Shown here: positions 22,375 through 33,539 of the stretch, one piece after another
How positions within the stretch are numbered: position 1 is the stretch's first letter
Layout of the letters: every line of letters starts with the position of its first letter
DNA from: Dipteronia dyeriana
Taxonomy: Eukaryota; Streptophyta; Magnoliopsida; Sapindales; Sapindaceae
Assembly: GCA_032871835.1 (NCBI GenBank)
Contig: CM065300.1
Span: 71,373,192-71,437,191, forward strand
DNA: 64,000 bases
Direction of reading: 5' to 3'
Notes under the pieces: model-generated
Seen by the model: only the letters and a program-made list of their open reading frames with translations
What the model was told of the DNA's origin: nothing
Database searches by the model: none
Translations under genes and position numbers: made by a program

Positions 22375-24996
22375 TGTTAGGTTTTAGTTTGTGTTGGCAT
22401 TAATTCCATATCAAAATGATGTTTACTTGTAATGATTTAGTTGTTTAGATTTATGATGATTCAAGCTTCAAAGAAGAATGAACAACAAGTCAAAGCAAGT
22501 TCAAAGTCTTCAAAGAGAAAGGATGCAATATGATTCTACATAGGTATACTAAGACCTTATCTTTCTCTTACAAGGCTTAGGCACACACACACAATTCATA
22601 CATTTGTGTTCTTGCATCATTGTGCACCATTATAGGCACACACATACAATTCATTCATATATGTCCCTGCATCATTATGCACTGTGTATAACACATTCAC
22701 ACACTTGAAGATGAATGCTCATGCATTGGTATGGAAATAACATGTTTTGGAAAATGCATGATTGGAGACTATCTCTATGTAGTTTGCATTCTAGTGTGAA
22801 TTGTGTTTGTATGTGTATATGTTTGTATAACATGGATATTGAACTTAAATTTAGTCTTAAATCATTATTGATTGAGTTCTGGTCATTTCGGTTACTCATA
22901 CTATTGATTTCAAGTTCTAAGTCAAAAGATACTATACTTACAACTCATGTTGCATACATTATCTTCGTATTCATATATCGAGTTGAATTATTATTTTTTG
23001 GGTTGAGTATCTTATATGTACATGTCCGTGAGAGAGTTACGGTTCGTAATCTGTAAACGGATTTAAATTCCGAGTTCGGAGGCCGGAGAACGGTCGAAGA
23101 ACGCTAGAGGAGTGCAAGGGAGTTGCACATTGGCTAAAGGCCATCAAGAGGTGCAAGCCCGAGATGACGTGTGGCCATCTCGACAGCAACTCCTTGCTGC
23201 TCCGAGATGCCCACGTGCCATCTCGGGGAATCAATAACAAATGAGGGCAGTTTGGTCATTCTTGCTTCATTCTTTTCCTCTCCTTTATATTCCTCTTCCC
23301 TCTCACATTTCATTCTAAGAAGAAATTTAAAAATTGAGTGCAGAAATCTTCTCTCTACATTTTCTCACCTTCCAAACACCATAACTTCTTCATTTGAACT
23401 CCGATTTGAGTGCTTCAAAGTTGAGAATGTTTGTCTATTCATCCTCCATCTTTTCTCTGAAGGTTTGAGTGATTTTTATTACTTTTTTAGAGTCTAAACT
23501 CATAAAAACGGGACTGCACCAAAATCAACTAAGGTATTGATTTTCTCTCAAAGTTTTCTTTTAAAACTTGATCAATTGCCTTGGGTTTTCTTCTTCAACA
23601 TATATATGTGTCTTGTGATTGTTTTGATTTAAGTTTTGAACTCTTTTAAAGCTAGGTTGAGTTTCAATTGAAATCTTACATGTTGAGTTAGGTTTTGATT
23701 TTGCCTATGTTTTCACATGTTTGGGATTATATTGTGCTAGCTTTGATTCTAGGACTATTTGATGATCTTTGATTGATTGATTTTATGAAAAATAGTTCCT
23801 TACATGTATTAGGCTCTCTTTTTGGCCGATTTCTCACAATGATACATGTGCTTGTGTTCTTTTGAGTTATTCATGTGTTTTGTTGAATCTATGAATAGGA
23901 ATATGCTCTAAAACTTTAGCTTTAATCTAAATGACTTTGTCATATGATTTTAGCATGTTTTTGGTTTATGTGATTTAAACTTGATTATGTGTTAATTGAA
24001 CATATCTTGTGATTCAAGTTTTAGATCTATACATGTATCTAGGTTCTAATTAATGTTGAACATATCTTACATGATCTAGATGGATTAAACATGCATGATT
24101 GACTAGACTACATTTGATTTGTGCATTCATGCTAATATCTAGTATTTTCCATAGGATGTGTTGATCATAACATTCTATGTTACATGCTTGTTTGCGTTTT
24201 GCATTCATGATCACCTAGATGCCTTGTGAGAAGAAAGTCTTGACAATAGGTGTGAGACCTATGTTGTTGAGCAAGAAAGTCTTGGCAAGAGGTGTGAGAC
24301 CTTGGATTGTCAAGCAAGGAAGTCTTGACTAGAGTCGGGAGGACTCGGATAGTTGAGCAAGAAGTCTTGCCTAGGGTCGTGAGGATCCAAAAGGGTGAGC
24401 TAGGAAGTCTTGACTAGAGTCGGAAGGACTCGGATAGTTGAACAAGAAGTCTTGCCTAGGGTCGTGAGGATCCAGAAGGGTGAGCGAGGAAGTCTTGACA
24501 AGAGTTGTGAGGCCTCGGATTGTTGAGCAAGAGGGCGACATCTTCATGAGTAGGATAGGAGGGTAGTTTCTAGGTGAAATGGTCACTTGAAAGATTGTAC
24601 TTGTCTTATCTACTAGTGGATTTTGTTTGCCGGTGGTTGCTAACCCATGGATGTTTTCTCTTCGGAGGTTTACCACGTTATATCTTGTGTCAACTTTTCT
24701 CTATCCCTATCTCTCTTATATTTGTATTTTTTATTTGAATACTATGGATAGAACTCTTTATGTAAGTTGACTTCCTTTCTATAATATAGATTGTGTATGT
24801 GTTACAATTACTTGTTTGTATCACACTTTACTTGTTTTATATATTGATTAAGTATCTTTAATTGATATATGTATTGTGATATAAGCAATCTAGAGGGACA
24901 AACTTTTGTTTGTTTCTAAGGGAGTCAAAAAAAGTGTCTAACCTATTCACCCCCCTCTAGGCTAGCCTTGAGTATTTAACCGTGTTTGTATTTTCA
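22375..24996 (+). repeat. 5' LTR of element B
   Basis: It runs from TGTTAGGTTT to GTATTTTCA and matches the minus-strand LTR at 1-1070. A TATA-like element (CTTTATATTCC) is at about 23282. After it comes the transcribed part with CGGGACTGCACC and a splice-donor-like AAGGTATTG at 23530, also kept in the copy at the left edge (as CTAGGTATTG). A 42-bp tandem repeat lies at 24232-24531. Several frames of 60-110 codons in the LTR are not genes. Confidence 0.85.
24232..24531 (+). repeat. 42-bp tandem repeat in the LTR of B
   Basis: About seven units of 42-43 bp, each starting GAAGTCTTG and ending GAGCAA or similar. Two unit types alternate in the middle: one with ACTAGAGTCGG...GGACTCGG and one with CCTAGGGTCGTGAGGATCC. 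This gives a higher-order period of about 85 bp. Confidence 0.85.
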
Positions 24997-24998
24997 AT

Positions 24999-25010
24999 TG
25001 GTATCAGAGC
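24999..25010 (+). other. Primer-binding site of element B
   Basis: TGGTATCAGAGC, two bases after the LTR end, exactly the plant copia site complementary to the 3' end of initiator tRNA-Met. Unlike those of A and C it is undamaged, so B is younger. Confidence 0.95.
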
Positions 25011-25080
25011 TGGACACTAGATTGTACTTAGTGAGAGTTCAGGTGATACATTCACGGGTTTTTGCAAAGATTTTGAAGTC

Positions 25081-27161
25081 ATGGGTTTACAAGATGATGT
25101 AATGGCGGAAGGAGCCTCAAATACTAGGCCATCATTACTTCGAGACACTAACTATGGGTATTGGAAGTTGAGGATGAAAGCCTACATTCGCTCTCTTGAT
25201 GAAAGGGCTTCGATGGTAGTGGAAGAAGGTTATAGTCCTCCTACCAAGGTTCAAGAGAATAGAACCATGATACTCAAGCCAAAGAGTAAATGGACAACGA
25301 ATGAATTTGAGGTTGTTAAATGGTACCATCGTGCTATGAATGCCATCTTTAGAGGAATTGATGGGCATCAATTCTCCTACATTCAAAATCTTGAATCCGC
25401 AAAGGAAGCTTGGGATACTCTCCAAGTTACTAATGAAATAACCTTAGCGGTGAAGAAATCGAGGCTTCAAATATTGGCATCACAATTTGAAGGTTTAAGT
25501 ATGGGTGAAGAAGAAAAGTTTGAAGACTTTCAATTTCGGCTTCTTAACATTGCTAACTAATGTCAAGCACTTGGGGTACCTATCTAAAAGAGCGTTTAAA
25601 TTGGAAAATCCTTAGGTCTCTTCCTAAGAGATTCAAATCAAAGGTGACAACCATTGAGGAAAGCAAGGATGTGGATAGTTTGAACATTGATGAGTTGCTT
25701 GGGTCTCTCCAAACTTATGAGATGTGCTTGAAGCCAAAGATTAAAAGTAAGGGAATCACTCTTAATGCTCTAGAGGAGGAGAGTGATGTTGAAAAAGAAG
25801 AGATGGCTCTTTTGGTTAGAAAGTTCAAGAAGTTTCTAAAGAAGAATGCCAAGCCTAGAGGCAAGTCTTATAAGGAAAAAGGAGTTAAGAAAACATCATC
25901 TCCAAGGAATGAGAAGAATAGTCAAGCCATGAATAAGAAAGATGTTCGATGCTATAATTGTCATGGTTTCGTTCACTTTGCTAGTGAGTGCACCAAGAAG
26001 CCATCTAAGAAAGACAAGAAAGGTAAAGTGTTGACGGCTACTTGGAGTGATGATAATTCTAGTGACAATGAGATCTTTAGTAGTGAGTCTTCAAGTGATG
26101 AAGAGTTGGTGAGCAACTTTGTAGCTCTAACGGCTTCTCATTCTCCAATAGATGTTGATGGTACAATATCTTTGAACAAGAACTTTGATGCAAACTATCA
26201 TGGAAGCTCTAGTTCCATTCCTACTAATATTGAGTTGTTGGACAAGATAGAAAAGCTTGAAGAAGCTAAAGATAATGCTCTAAGAAAGGTAGTTGAGAAT
26301 GATGATTTGATCAAGAAACAACTAGATGAGTTTGTGGTTGTCACTCGTAGACTTCATGGTGAGAAAGGTGATATTATGAAAAAGTTTAGAGAACTTGAAA
26401 AGATAAACCTTAAGAAGGATAATGTGATATCTTCTTTGAAGAAGAGAGAACAAGAATTAATGGAAGAGATAGACACGGCTAAGGAGGCCTTCAAGGACTT
26501 AGTGAATGATTCAGTAAGTGTGTCTAATGTTAGGAATCTTGTTAACTCACATAGTGGTGAAGACGACTTGGTAGTTGAAGATGAGCTCTTGGAAGCACCA
26601 CTTCCTATTTACTTTGATGAAGTCATGATTGATAAGAAACCACACAAGAAGAGAAGATCAAAAGCCAAGAAGAAGTTGGCGAACAAGGTATCTTTGCAAA
26701 CTCCTAGTGAAGATAGTTCAACTCCAAAATGTACAATCTCATCTTTTACTCCAAAAGGTACAATCTCATCTTTTATTCCAATTTGTCATTATTGCAACAC
26801 TATAAGTTACATTAAGCCTAGGTGTTATAAATATATAGAAAAATGCAAATTAGGAAATGAATCTAGAGATAAGGAGATTAAACTTCAACTTGAACATGCT
26901 AAAGATTTGAAAGTTGAAAAACATGATAATTTTGCTAAGCATGAAAAGAAGTTTTGGAGTAGAAAGAATACTAATCTTGTTCAACTTGACAAAGCTTGTG
27001 TAGAAAATGTTAAGGAAGAGTGTATTAATGATATTCTTGTTAATCAAGTCATTGAAGGACTTTACTCTAGATTTAACATTGTTGTCAAGGATGATATTGG
27101 AAATGTTTGTGTAGGTACACCCAAGAACAAATGGTTCAAGGGTGAATGCTCTTATCACTAA
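25081..27161 (+). pseudogene. gag: Copia gag of element B, one stop and one frameshift
   Basis: Starts at ATG 25081, 70 bp after the primer site. Residues 1-159 are the N-terminal gag (RPSLLRDTNYGYWKLRMKAYI, SAKEAWDTLQ, FQFRLLNIAN). A TAA at 25558-25560 stops it. The frame then shifts by about 25580, and the rest reads open to 27161: LRSLPKRF, a lysine-rich stretch, a zinc knuckle CYNCHGFVHFASEC (25950-25991) in which the usual Gly before His is Val, acidic and serine-rich linkers, a long coiled coil (roughly 26230-26500), and a second knuckle-like CHYCNTISYIKPRC that has lost its His. The gene stops where protease should begin. It resembles SIRE-type gag. Apart from two breaks it is well kept. 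Confidence 0.85.
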
Positions 27162-28012
27162 TATAAGAAGCACATGTGAGATAGCTTTGAGACAATATAT
27201 CAATTGTGTTGAGAATTCTTGCTTGCTAGCTTTGAATACTCCATGTATTGATATGAACTTGGTTATCTCACATCATGTTTGTTATGATGGCCAAAATTTG
27301 TTGATTAACTTTAGAGAAGTTCTTTTGATATATGTGTTGATTGAGTTGAGATATTATGCTTTTTATACTCTTGTTGTGAAACATCATCAACTTGGTGTCA
27401 TGAGGACATTCAAGGCAAGAGTGCTCATAAAAAGGGCGGAAGTACGATATTTGGTGAATATAATGTGCAAAAAGGTATCTCTATACTCTAATGCATGTTC
27501 TCTTAGATATTCATCTTTTAACTCAATTTTTGATATACATCTCATAGCATGTCATATTAGAGAATTTTGTATATCATACATATGGTTTTATTGACATTTG
27601 CTATTTTAGGATCTAATAATGATATTGTTCACATTGATCTTAACTTTGATGATTTTTTGTGTATAATATATTGAGTGGCATCACTTCTGAAAATATGAGC
27701 TTCATATTCTTTGAAAGCTACTCATTAGAGAAGTAATGATCTTGAATAAGTCTCTACTTATTGCTCTTAGATCATGTGCTTATGAGCCATAAAATCTTGG
27801 TTTTCTAAAATTACACCTTGCTTCTCTTATATATTTTGCTAGTAGGTTGAGTTTACTAATATTTAAACTTTGGATACACCTTGAAGTTTTTGTGCTTAAG
27901 TACATTTAAAATGACCTATGGTTAGTATCCATTTTTCTTTGACAAATACATAGAACTCAACGAGCACCTTCATGGAAAGGGCTACACACATTGGTTGTGA
28001 AAGCTACCCAAT
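27162..28012 (+). other. Spacer of element B after gag
   Basis: A frame from 27142 to 27594 is open for 150 codons, but it shows no known motif and its composition is that of AT-rich non-coding DNA. No protease or integrase blocks are seen in any frame. The region ends at the hAT MITE. Confidence 0.5.
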
Positions 28013-28020
28013 GTTGGAAA

Positions 28021-28554
28021 TAGGGATGCACGTTTGGGGAATGGGGATGGATATAGATCCCCCCATCCCCATCCCCACTTCCTAGGCCCTTCCCCCATCC
28101 CCCCCTATTTCCCCATTTGGGGAAAATGGGGATGGGGATTTTTGGGGGGAGGCCCCCCATCCCCATCCCCAGTTCCCAGTTTTCCCCGTTTTTCCCTGTT
28201 TTCTCGTATCATTGGTCCCTCATTTTTCCATTTCCCTATTTAACTAAAAATTATAAATTAAATTAAAAAAAAAACAAACATTTCATTACAAATAAAAAAT
28301 AACAATACATTACAAATTCAACATAAAATGTTTCAAATAATTCAAATATATATTATAATTAAATTTATATACTTTTAGGGGAAATGGGGAAATGGGGATG
28401 GGGAGGGGTCCCCCATCCCCATCCCCATTTTAATTTGGGAACTAAAATCATCCCCATCCCCCCTCCCATTTCCCCATTTTTCCTAAAAAAAAAATCCCCA
28501 AATGGGGATGGGGGTGCGAGGATTTGGGGCCCCGGGGATTAATGTCCATCCCTA
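28021..28554. mobile_element. hAT-type foldback MITE, G/C-tract rich
   Basis: The ends are TAGGGATGCACG and the complement of GTCCATCCCTA, flanked by a perfect 8-bp duplication GTTGGAAA (28013-28020 and 28555-28562). An 8-bp duplication with TAGGG-like ends marks the hAT superfamily. It is 534 bp without transposase. The outer thirds are stacks of GGGGATGGGG and CCCCATCCCC tracts that can pair with each other; the middle is AT-rich. It is the innermost insertion of the stack A-B-MITE. Confidence 0.9.
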
Positions 28555-28562
28555 GTTGGAAA

Positions 28563-29393
28563 GAGCTACACCATTGTGATGAGTAAAAGCCGTCATGAAG
28601 TGAATTTTGTTTATGTAAAAAAAATTAATGAAAAAAATCAAAGAAGTGTTGAAATTAAATCATAAAAAAAAAATATTTGATTCAAAGCCTAAAAAGAAAA
28701 GGAGGAAGGATTAAAAAGGAGTATAGTTGAAAATCAAATGAGCTCGGGTCAAAAAACAGAAATGGGATGACGAGCCACATGCTCACACACGTTCATAGGT
28801 TGAAATCTATTCTCTTAAAAGCAAAAAATTCCGGATGATAATCGGTTTGACTTTTTATGGAAAAAGCTTAAGATGAATAGTTGTTGGAAATTGTTTGCAT
28901 GTTGATTATCAAACTACTTCTTGATATATATTTGAAACATATCTCTCTCACACACACTTTGTTTATGAGTATGATGATATTTTAGCAATTGTTGAAGAAT
29001 TATGAGAGAACTTGAAAAATCTGTGTGTATCTCTCTTAGCATATGAAGCTTATTTTGTTGATATTTCTTCAAATTGCTTGAATGTGTGATTGTGTGAACA
29101 TATTTGTGAACTTTATGCTATCATTGATTTTAGTTATAGCATTTATCAAGGGAGAGCATTGTATGCTAGACATTGTTCTCTTTTATGATATGTTCACATG
29201 CTTCATTTTGGTACATGTTGGCTTATTTTTGACTTAATGATACTTGCAAGATATTACTCACCATCTTTGTCTTGTATGATGATTCATTCTTAAGTCATAT
29301 GTCTTTGTTTTTATATATTTGTGACTAATATGCTTGTTTTGTCTTTTACTCACTTTTGTTGTATGTATATAGCATCTTATAACACAAGAACAA
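28563..29393 (+). other. Leader of the second ORF of element B
   Basis: AT-rich, non-coding. Just before the ORF it is T-rich and has a TGTATATAG at 29364-29372, which would fit a 3' splice site about 20 bases before the start codon. This is a motif match only. Confidence 0.4.
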
Positions 29394-30440
29394 ATGGGAA
29401 GAACTAAGGTTATCGGAAGTGGAAATCAATTGAATCCCGTTGTGAAAGCCAAGTCTACCTCAAAAGGATCCAAAGCTTCAAGGACAAAAGATTTAGGGAT
29501 CTTTGGAACTAAGAAGATATTTCAAGAGAGAGGCATTGACTTAGGTAAGTGTAAAGATTCTTATGTTCTTAAGTGCATTAAGGATAGAAATTGGGAATCT
29601 TGGGTGAGCATGTTAGGAATTGTGAATGATACTCTTGTTAGAGAGTTTTATCTTGAATATAGAGAAAGTGCCACCTTATTGGATGCTTTGATGGAGATTA
29701 GGGGTGTTGTGTTTAGAGTTAACCCAGAAAACATTAACAAGTTTGTTAGGCTATCTAATGATATAGATTCGAGTTTTCTAGATATAGATGTCATTGAGAA
29801 TCTTAATATCATGGGTAGAACTCTTTGTGACAATGCTTCTTTTGAGTGGAAAGGTAGATCATATATTAGTCAACATGAGTTAACTAAAGCTAGTACATTT
29901 TGGCATCTATTCATTTACTCTAACATTATTGGATCTTCGAATTCAACCGAGTTGAATAAGGACAATATCAAAATAGTGTATGTCTTGGTGACTAATCAAC
30001 CTATAAACCTTGAGGATCTTCTCATGCTTTATATTGATAGTACAGCTTTCTCTACTAGAGGTGATAAAAAGCTTGCATTACCGGGGTTTATAACTTCAAT
30101 GTGTTTAGCTCATGGGGTTAAGAGTAGAGAAGATGATGTGTTAGTTCAACCCTTGGAAAAGTATAGTGATAAACATGTGTCATACATGTCACATAAGGAT
30201 AAGGGTAAGACATGTTATACTTTTGGACTATTTAGTAGTTCTCAAGTTGATTGTCATGTGATTAACACAAACATTCTTCCGGATTTGGCTATTCAATTGA
30301 AGGAGAAGGTTGATGAACTTAGTGCTATAGTTGTTCAACAAGATGCTAGGATAAAAGAGTTGGAGGAATGTATTGCTTCAAGTTCAAGACCACCTCTTGA
30401 ACTTATTCACCCCCCCTCTAGGTTAGCTTTGAGCATCTAA
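29394..30440 (+). CDS. Transposase_32-like plant mobile-element protein, C-terminus truncated
   Basis: An intact 348-codon frame from ATG 29394. A basic N-terminus (about 1-35) is followed by RGIDLGKCKD and then by a domain (about 60-235) with the order seen in the family called putative plant transposon protein (Transposase_32): VREFYLEY, IRGVVFRVNPENINKFVRLS, ISQHELTKASTFWHLFIYSNI, NIKIVYVLVTNQPINLEDLLM and LALPGFITSMCLAHGV. The C-terminal part (about 295-330) looks like a coiled coil (LKEKVDELSAIVVQQD). The last dozen residues are read from LTR sequence, so the natural end is lost. Proteins of this family lie in plant retroelements and have no proven activity. Here it occupies the place where pol is expected. 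Family assignment is by eye. Confidence 0.65.
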   Translation: MGRTKVIGSGNQLNPVVKAKSTSKGSKASRTKDLGIFGTKKIFQERGIDLGKCKDSYVLKCIKDRNWESWVSMLGIVNDTLVREFYLEYRESATLLDALMEIRGVVFRVNPENINKFVRLSNDIDSSFLDIDVIENLNIMGRTLCDNASFEWKGRSYISQHELTKASTFWHLFIYSNIIGSSNSTELNKDNIKIVYVLVTNQPINLEDLLMLYIDSTAFSTRGDKKLALPGFITSMCLAHGVKSREDDVLVQPLEKYSDKHVSYMSHKDKGKTCYTFGLFSSSQVDCHVINTNILPDLAIQLKEKVDELSAIVVQQDARIKELEECIASSSRPPLELIHPPSRLALSI

Positions 30441-30457
30441 CCATGTTTGTATTTTCA
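30403..30457 (+). repeat. Terminal 55 bp of the 3' LTR of B
   Basis: CTTATTCACCCCCCCTCTAGG to GTATTTTCA matches 24942-24996, the end of the 5' LTR, and stops exactly at the CACTT duplication. The rest of the 3' LTR and the polypurine tract are missing. Confidence 0.85.
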
Positions 30458-31770
30458 CACTTCCTAAATGATTTGAGTCCAAGGTAACAGCACTTGAAGA
30501 AAACATTGACTACATGACAATGAATCCAAGTGAAGTAATTGAAAGGCTTCTAGATTAAGAGTCTAGGAAGGCACTTACAAAATCATCTCCAAAGAAGCAA
30601 AAGAGCATTGCTTTGAAGACCTTCAAGGTTGAAAGGGGGGATGAGGACTCATATGAAGAGATGACCCTCTTAGTGAAAAGATTCAAAAAGTTTATCAAGT
30701 TTGAGAAGAAAGGTCTTGGGTCCAAGGGAAATGAAGTGAAGAAGAAGACTCATTTCAAGAAGATGGAGAAATCACAAGAGATGGACTCCAAGAAGGGTAT
30801 TCAATGCTTCGAGTGTAGTGGATTTGGTCACATTGCACTCGAGTGTGCAAACTTAAAGAAGAAGAAGAAAGGAAAAGCTATGGCAACCACTTGGAGTGAT
30901 AGTGAAGACTTTGAGGATAAAGAGAAGTCTTCGGATGATGAAGAACAAGTTACCAACTTTATTGCCTTCATATCATCTCGTAATGACAAGGAAGTTATGA
31001 GTGATGAAGGAGAAGAAGAGGACAAGCAAAAAGAAAAAAATATGACTCAAGTAAAGAAAGTATTTCATCTAAGTCCAAGTTTGAAATTGATTAGGAGATG
31101 GACTATGTAGACTTTATGAAGTTATTTGAGAGTTCTAGATTGAAGAAGAAAATGAAGATTCAAATGTTGAAAAGGGAGAATTTTGAATTGACTTCCAAAG
31201 TGACTCATTCGAATGAGGAAATGAAGAATACAAGAGGATTAGAGGAAAGTTTGAAATTAGAACTAGTATTGGTTAAGAAGAGTGAAGAAAGCTTGAAGAA
31301 GGAACTTGGAGAGGCTAAAGAATTGATTGCCAAGATGACATCCGGAATCGAGAAACTTGAAAAGATGCTCTCAACTGGAAAAAGCCCTAATGATATGAGG
31401 GGTTTAGGATATGTGGAAGACATAGAAACCACATCCTTGAAGAATACTACTTTTGTCAATAGTGAAGAGATAAAGAAAGTCCAAAGTTTACAACAACCAA
31501 CAAAAAGGGTTAAAGTTGGAGAATTTTCAAAACAAGCTCAAGTCAAGGTTCCAACAAAAGATTAAGCTAAAGCCCAACTACAACAAGCTAGTGCATATCA
31601 AACAAGGCACCTTCAAGAATTCCTTAAACCCAACAAAGGGCTCACTACACTCAATTAAGAAGAGAGGCAATCTCAACCGAACCACAAAGAAGAGCATTGT
31701 CTCAACTTCAAAGGATAACTCAAAGGTGAAAGAAGCCTCAAATGTTTACAGAAAGCTATGATATGAACTC
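30458..31770 (+). pseudogene. gag: C-terminal gag of element A, broken
   Basis: Resumes after element B with LPK, a stop (TGA near 30467) and FESKVTALEENID, the gag block that follows the split. The part 30613-31110 is open: EEMTLLVKRFKKF, a lysine-rich stretch and the zinc knuckle CFECSGFGHIALEC (30805-30846), then acidic and serine-rich residues. The next part (31098-31565) is in another frame and forms a long coiled coil. A further frame change leads to a Lys/Asn-rich linker (31516-31761). These are at least two frameshifts and two stops in what was one gag frame. Confidence 0.8.
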
Positions 31771-33260
31771 CTATTTTACTCATACTTGTCATCATTGTGG
31801 TGTTGTAGGTCACATAAGGCCTAATTGCTTTAAGCACATTAAATTGTGTAAAATTAAAAGCATGAGAATATGCTTAGGAGAGCCAAAATGCATGTACCTA
31901 GGAAAATTAGAGCAAATGAACCCGAGGCTCCTAAAATTGAAAATGTTATTCCTAGGTGGGCTAGAAAAAATCATTATTTTTGCTATGTGGCTCAAGTTGC
32001 CTTGAAAGCCAATGCCTCTAATACTTGGTATCTTGATAGTGGGTGTGCTAGGCATATGACCGGAAACAAGAGTTTCTTTGAGACTCTTATGATAGAGGAT
32101 GATGGATTTGTCACCTTTGGTGATGGTGCATGGAAAAAGGTTATAGGGAAAGGAAACATATCTATTCCCGCCTTACCCTCTTTGCTCAATGATTTTTAAA
32201 TAGATGGCTTGCAAGCCAATCTCATTTGTATATCTCACTTAATGATGAAGGGATTTTGGTTATGTTTGGCAAAGTTGATTGCTATATTCTAAGGAAAAAT
32301 GGGCAAGTATTATTGAAAGGCAATAGATCAAGTGGTAATTGCTATTGTCTCTTTTGTAATTTGTAACTATGAGAAAGTTGAATTATGGCATCAACACCTC
32401 GGTCACATGAACTATAGAGACTTAAGAGTCCTTGATAGGTTGAATGATGTGAGAGCCCTTCCCAAGCTTGGAAAGAAGATTGATGGAGTTTGTGGACCTT
32501 GTCAACATGGGAAACAAACTAAGAACATGCATAAGAAAGACAAATATCTCACCACCAAGGAGCCATTAGAGCTCTTACATATGGACCTTATGGCCATGCA
32601 AACTGAGAGTCTTGGTGGCAAGAGATATATTTTTGTATGTGTTAATGATTTTTCTAGATTTACATGGACATACTTTCTTAGAGAAAAATCTGACGCTTTT
32701 GTAAAATTTAAAATGATTTGCACTAAGATTGAAAATGAGAAGAGCTCTCACATTAAAAGCATTAAAAGAATTAGGAGTGATCATGGTAAGGTATTTGAAA
32801 ATGCTTATTTTGATAAATTTGTAATATCTTTGGTATTTCTCATGAATTTTCGGCTCCTCAAACTCCACAACAAAATGGGGTTGTAGGGAGGAAGAATAGG
32901 GTTCTCCAAGATATGGCCCGTGTGATGTTGCTTAGCAATAATATGCCTAGAAATCTTTGAACTGAGGCCGTCAATATGCTTGCTATGTAGGAAATAGAGT
33001 TTTTCTAAGGCATGACACTAGGCAAACCTCATAAGAATTATGGAAGAGTAGAAAGCCAAATCTTAGTTACTTTCACTAATTTGGAAACAAATGTTACATT
33101 CTTAATGACCGAGATCAACTTGGCAAGTTTGATGCTTAGAATGATGAAGGGATTTTTATTGGCTATGCCCTAAATAGTAAGGACTGTATAGTTTTCAATT
33201 TAAAGACTCGAAGTGTCATGGAATCATCTAATATTATCAGAAATGATTGTTGGCCTAAGA
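31770..33260 (+). pseudogene. Second zinc knuckle, protease and integrase of element A, broken
   Basis: A second knuckle CHHCGVVGHIRPNC is at 31787-31828. The aspartic protease follows in another frame, with its active site Asp-Ser-Gly at 32035-32043 (WYLDSGCARHMTG). The integrase begins at about 32380 with the zinc-binding HQHLGHMN and CGPCQHGKQ. The core has LLHMDLMAMQ with the first Asp (32577), FVCVNDFSRFTWTYFL, and IRSDHGKVFEN with the second Asp. After 32880 the frame shifts and the part with the catalytic Glu is eroded by stops. It cut and joined DNA ends in the living element; this copy cannot. Confidence 0.8.
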
Positions 33261-33539
33261 CTAGTAATCATTAAGAATAGGTTATTTTGGTTGATGATTC
33301 TTCCTTAGAGAAGAACGGTGAGACTTCAAGTGGTGTGAAGTCAAACCTTGATGAAGATGTCATTCAACCTCTTGATAGAGATCCTTCTTTGGACTTTAAA
33401 GAACCCGCTCCTTAGGTTAGGCATCTCCACAACAAGAATGACATTCTTGGAGATGTGAATTAGGGTGTTAGGACTAGGCGTCAAGTAACTAATCATATTA
33501 GTTATACTTGTTACACCTCTCAAATTGAACCCAATAAGG

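Larger units (their letters stand above)
22375..30457 (+). mobile_element. Nested pol-less copia element B
   Basis: It starts TGTTAGGTTT and ends GTATTTTCA, the exact LTR ends of its family, and is flanked by a perfect 5-bp duplication CACTT (22370-22374 and 30458-30462). Inside are a 2.6-kb 5' LTR, a perfect primer site, a gag-like gene (25081-27161), a 2.2-kb spacer with a hAT MITE, a 348-codon ORF of another kind (29394-30440) and only the last 55 bp of the 3' LTR. No protease, integrase, RT or RNase H is present. Integration was precise, so the loss of most of the 3' LTR happened during reverse transcription or later. Confidence 0.9.

Noticed and set aside
27142..27594. 150-codon frame after gag of element B
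   Set aside because: It overlaps the gag end, has no motif and no relation to copia protease or integrase.
27957..28243. Gly/Pro-rich frames on both strands
   Set aside because: They come from the GGGGAT/ATCCCC tracts of the hAT MITE.
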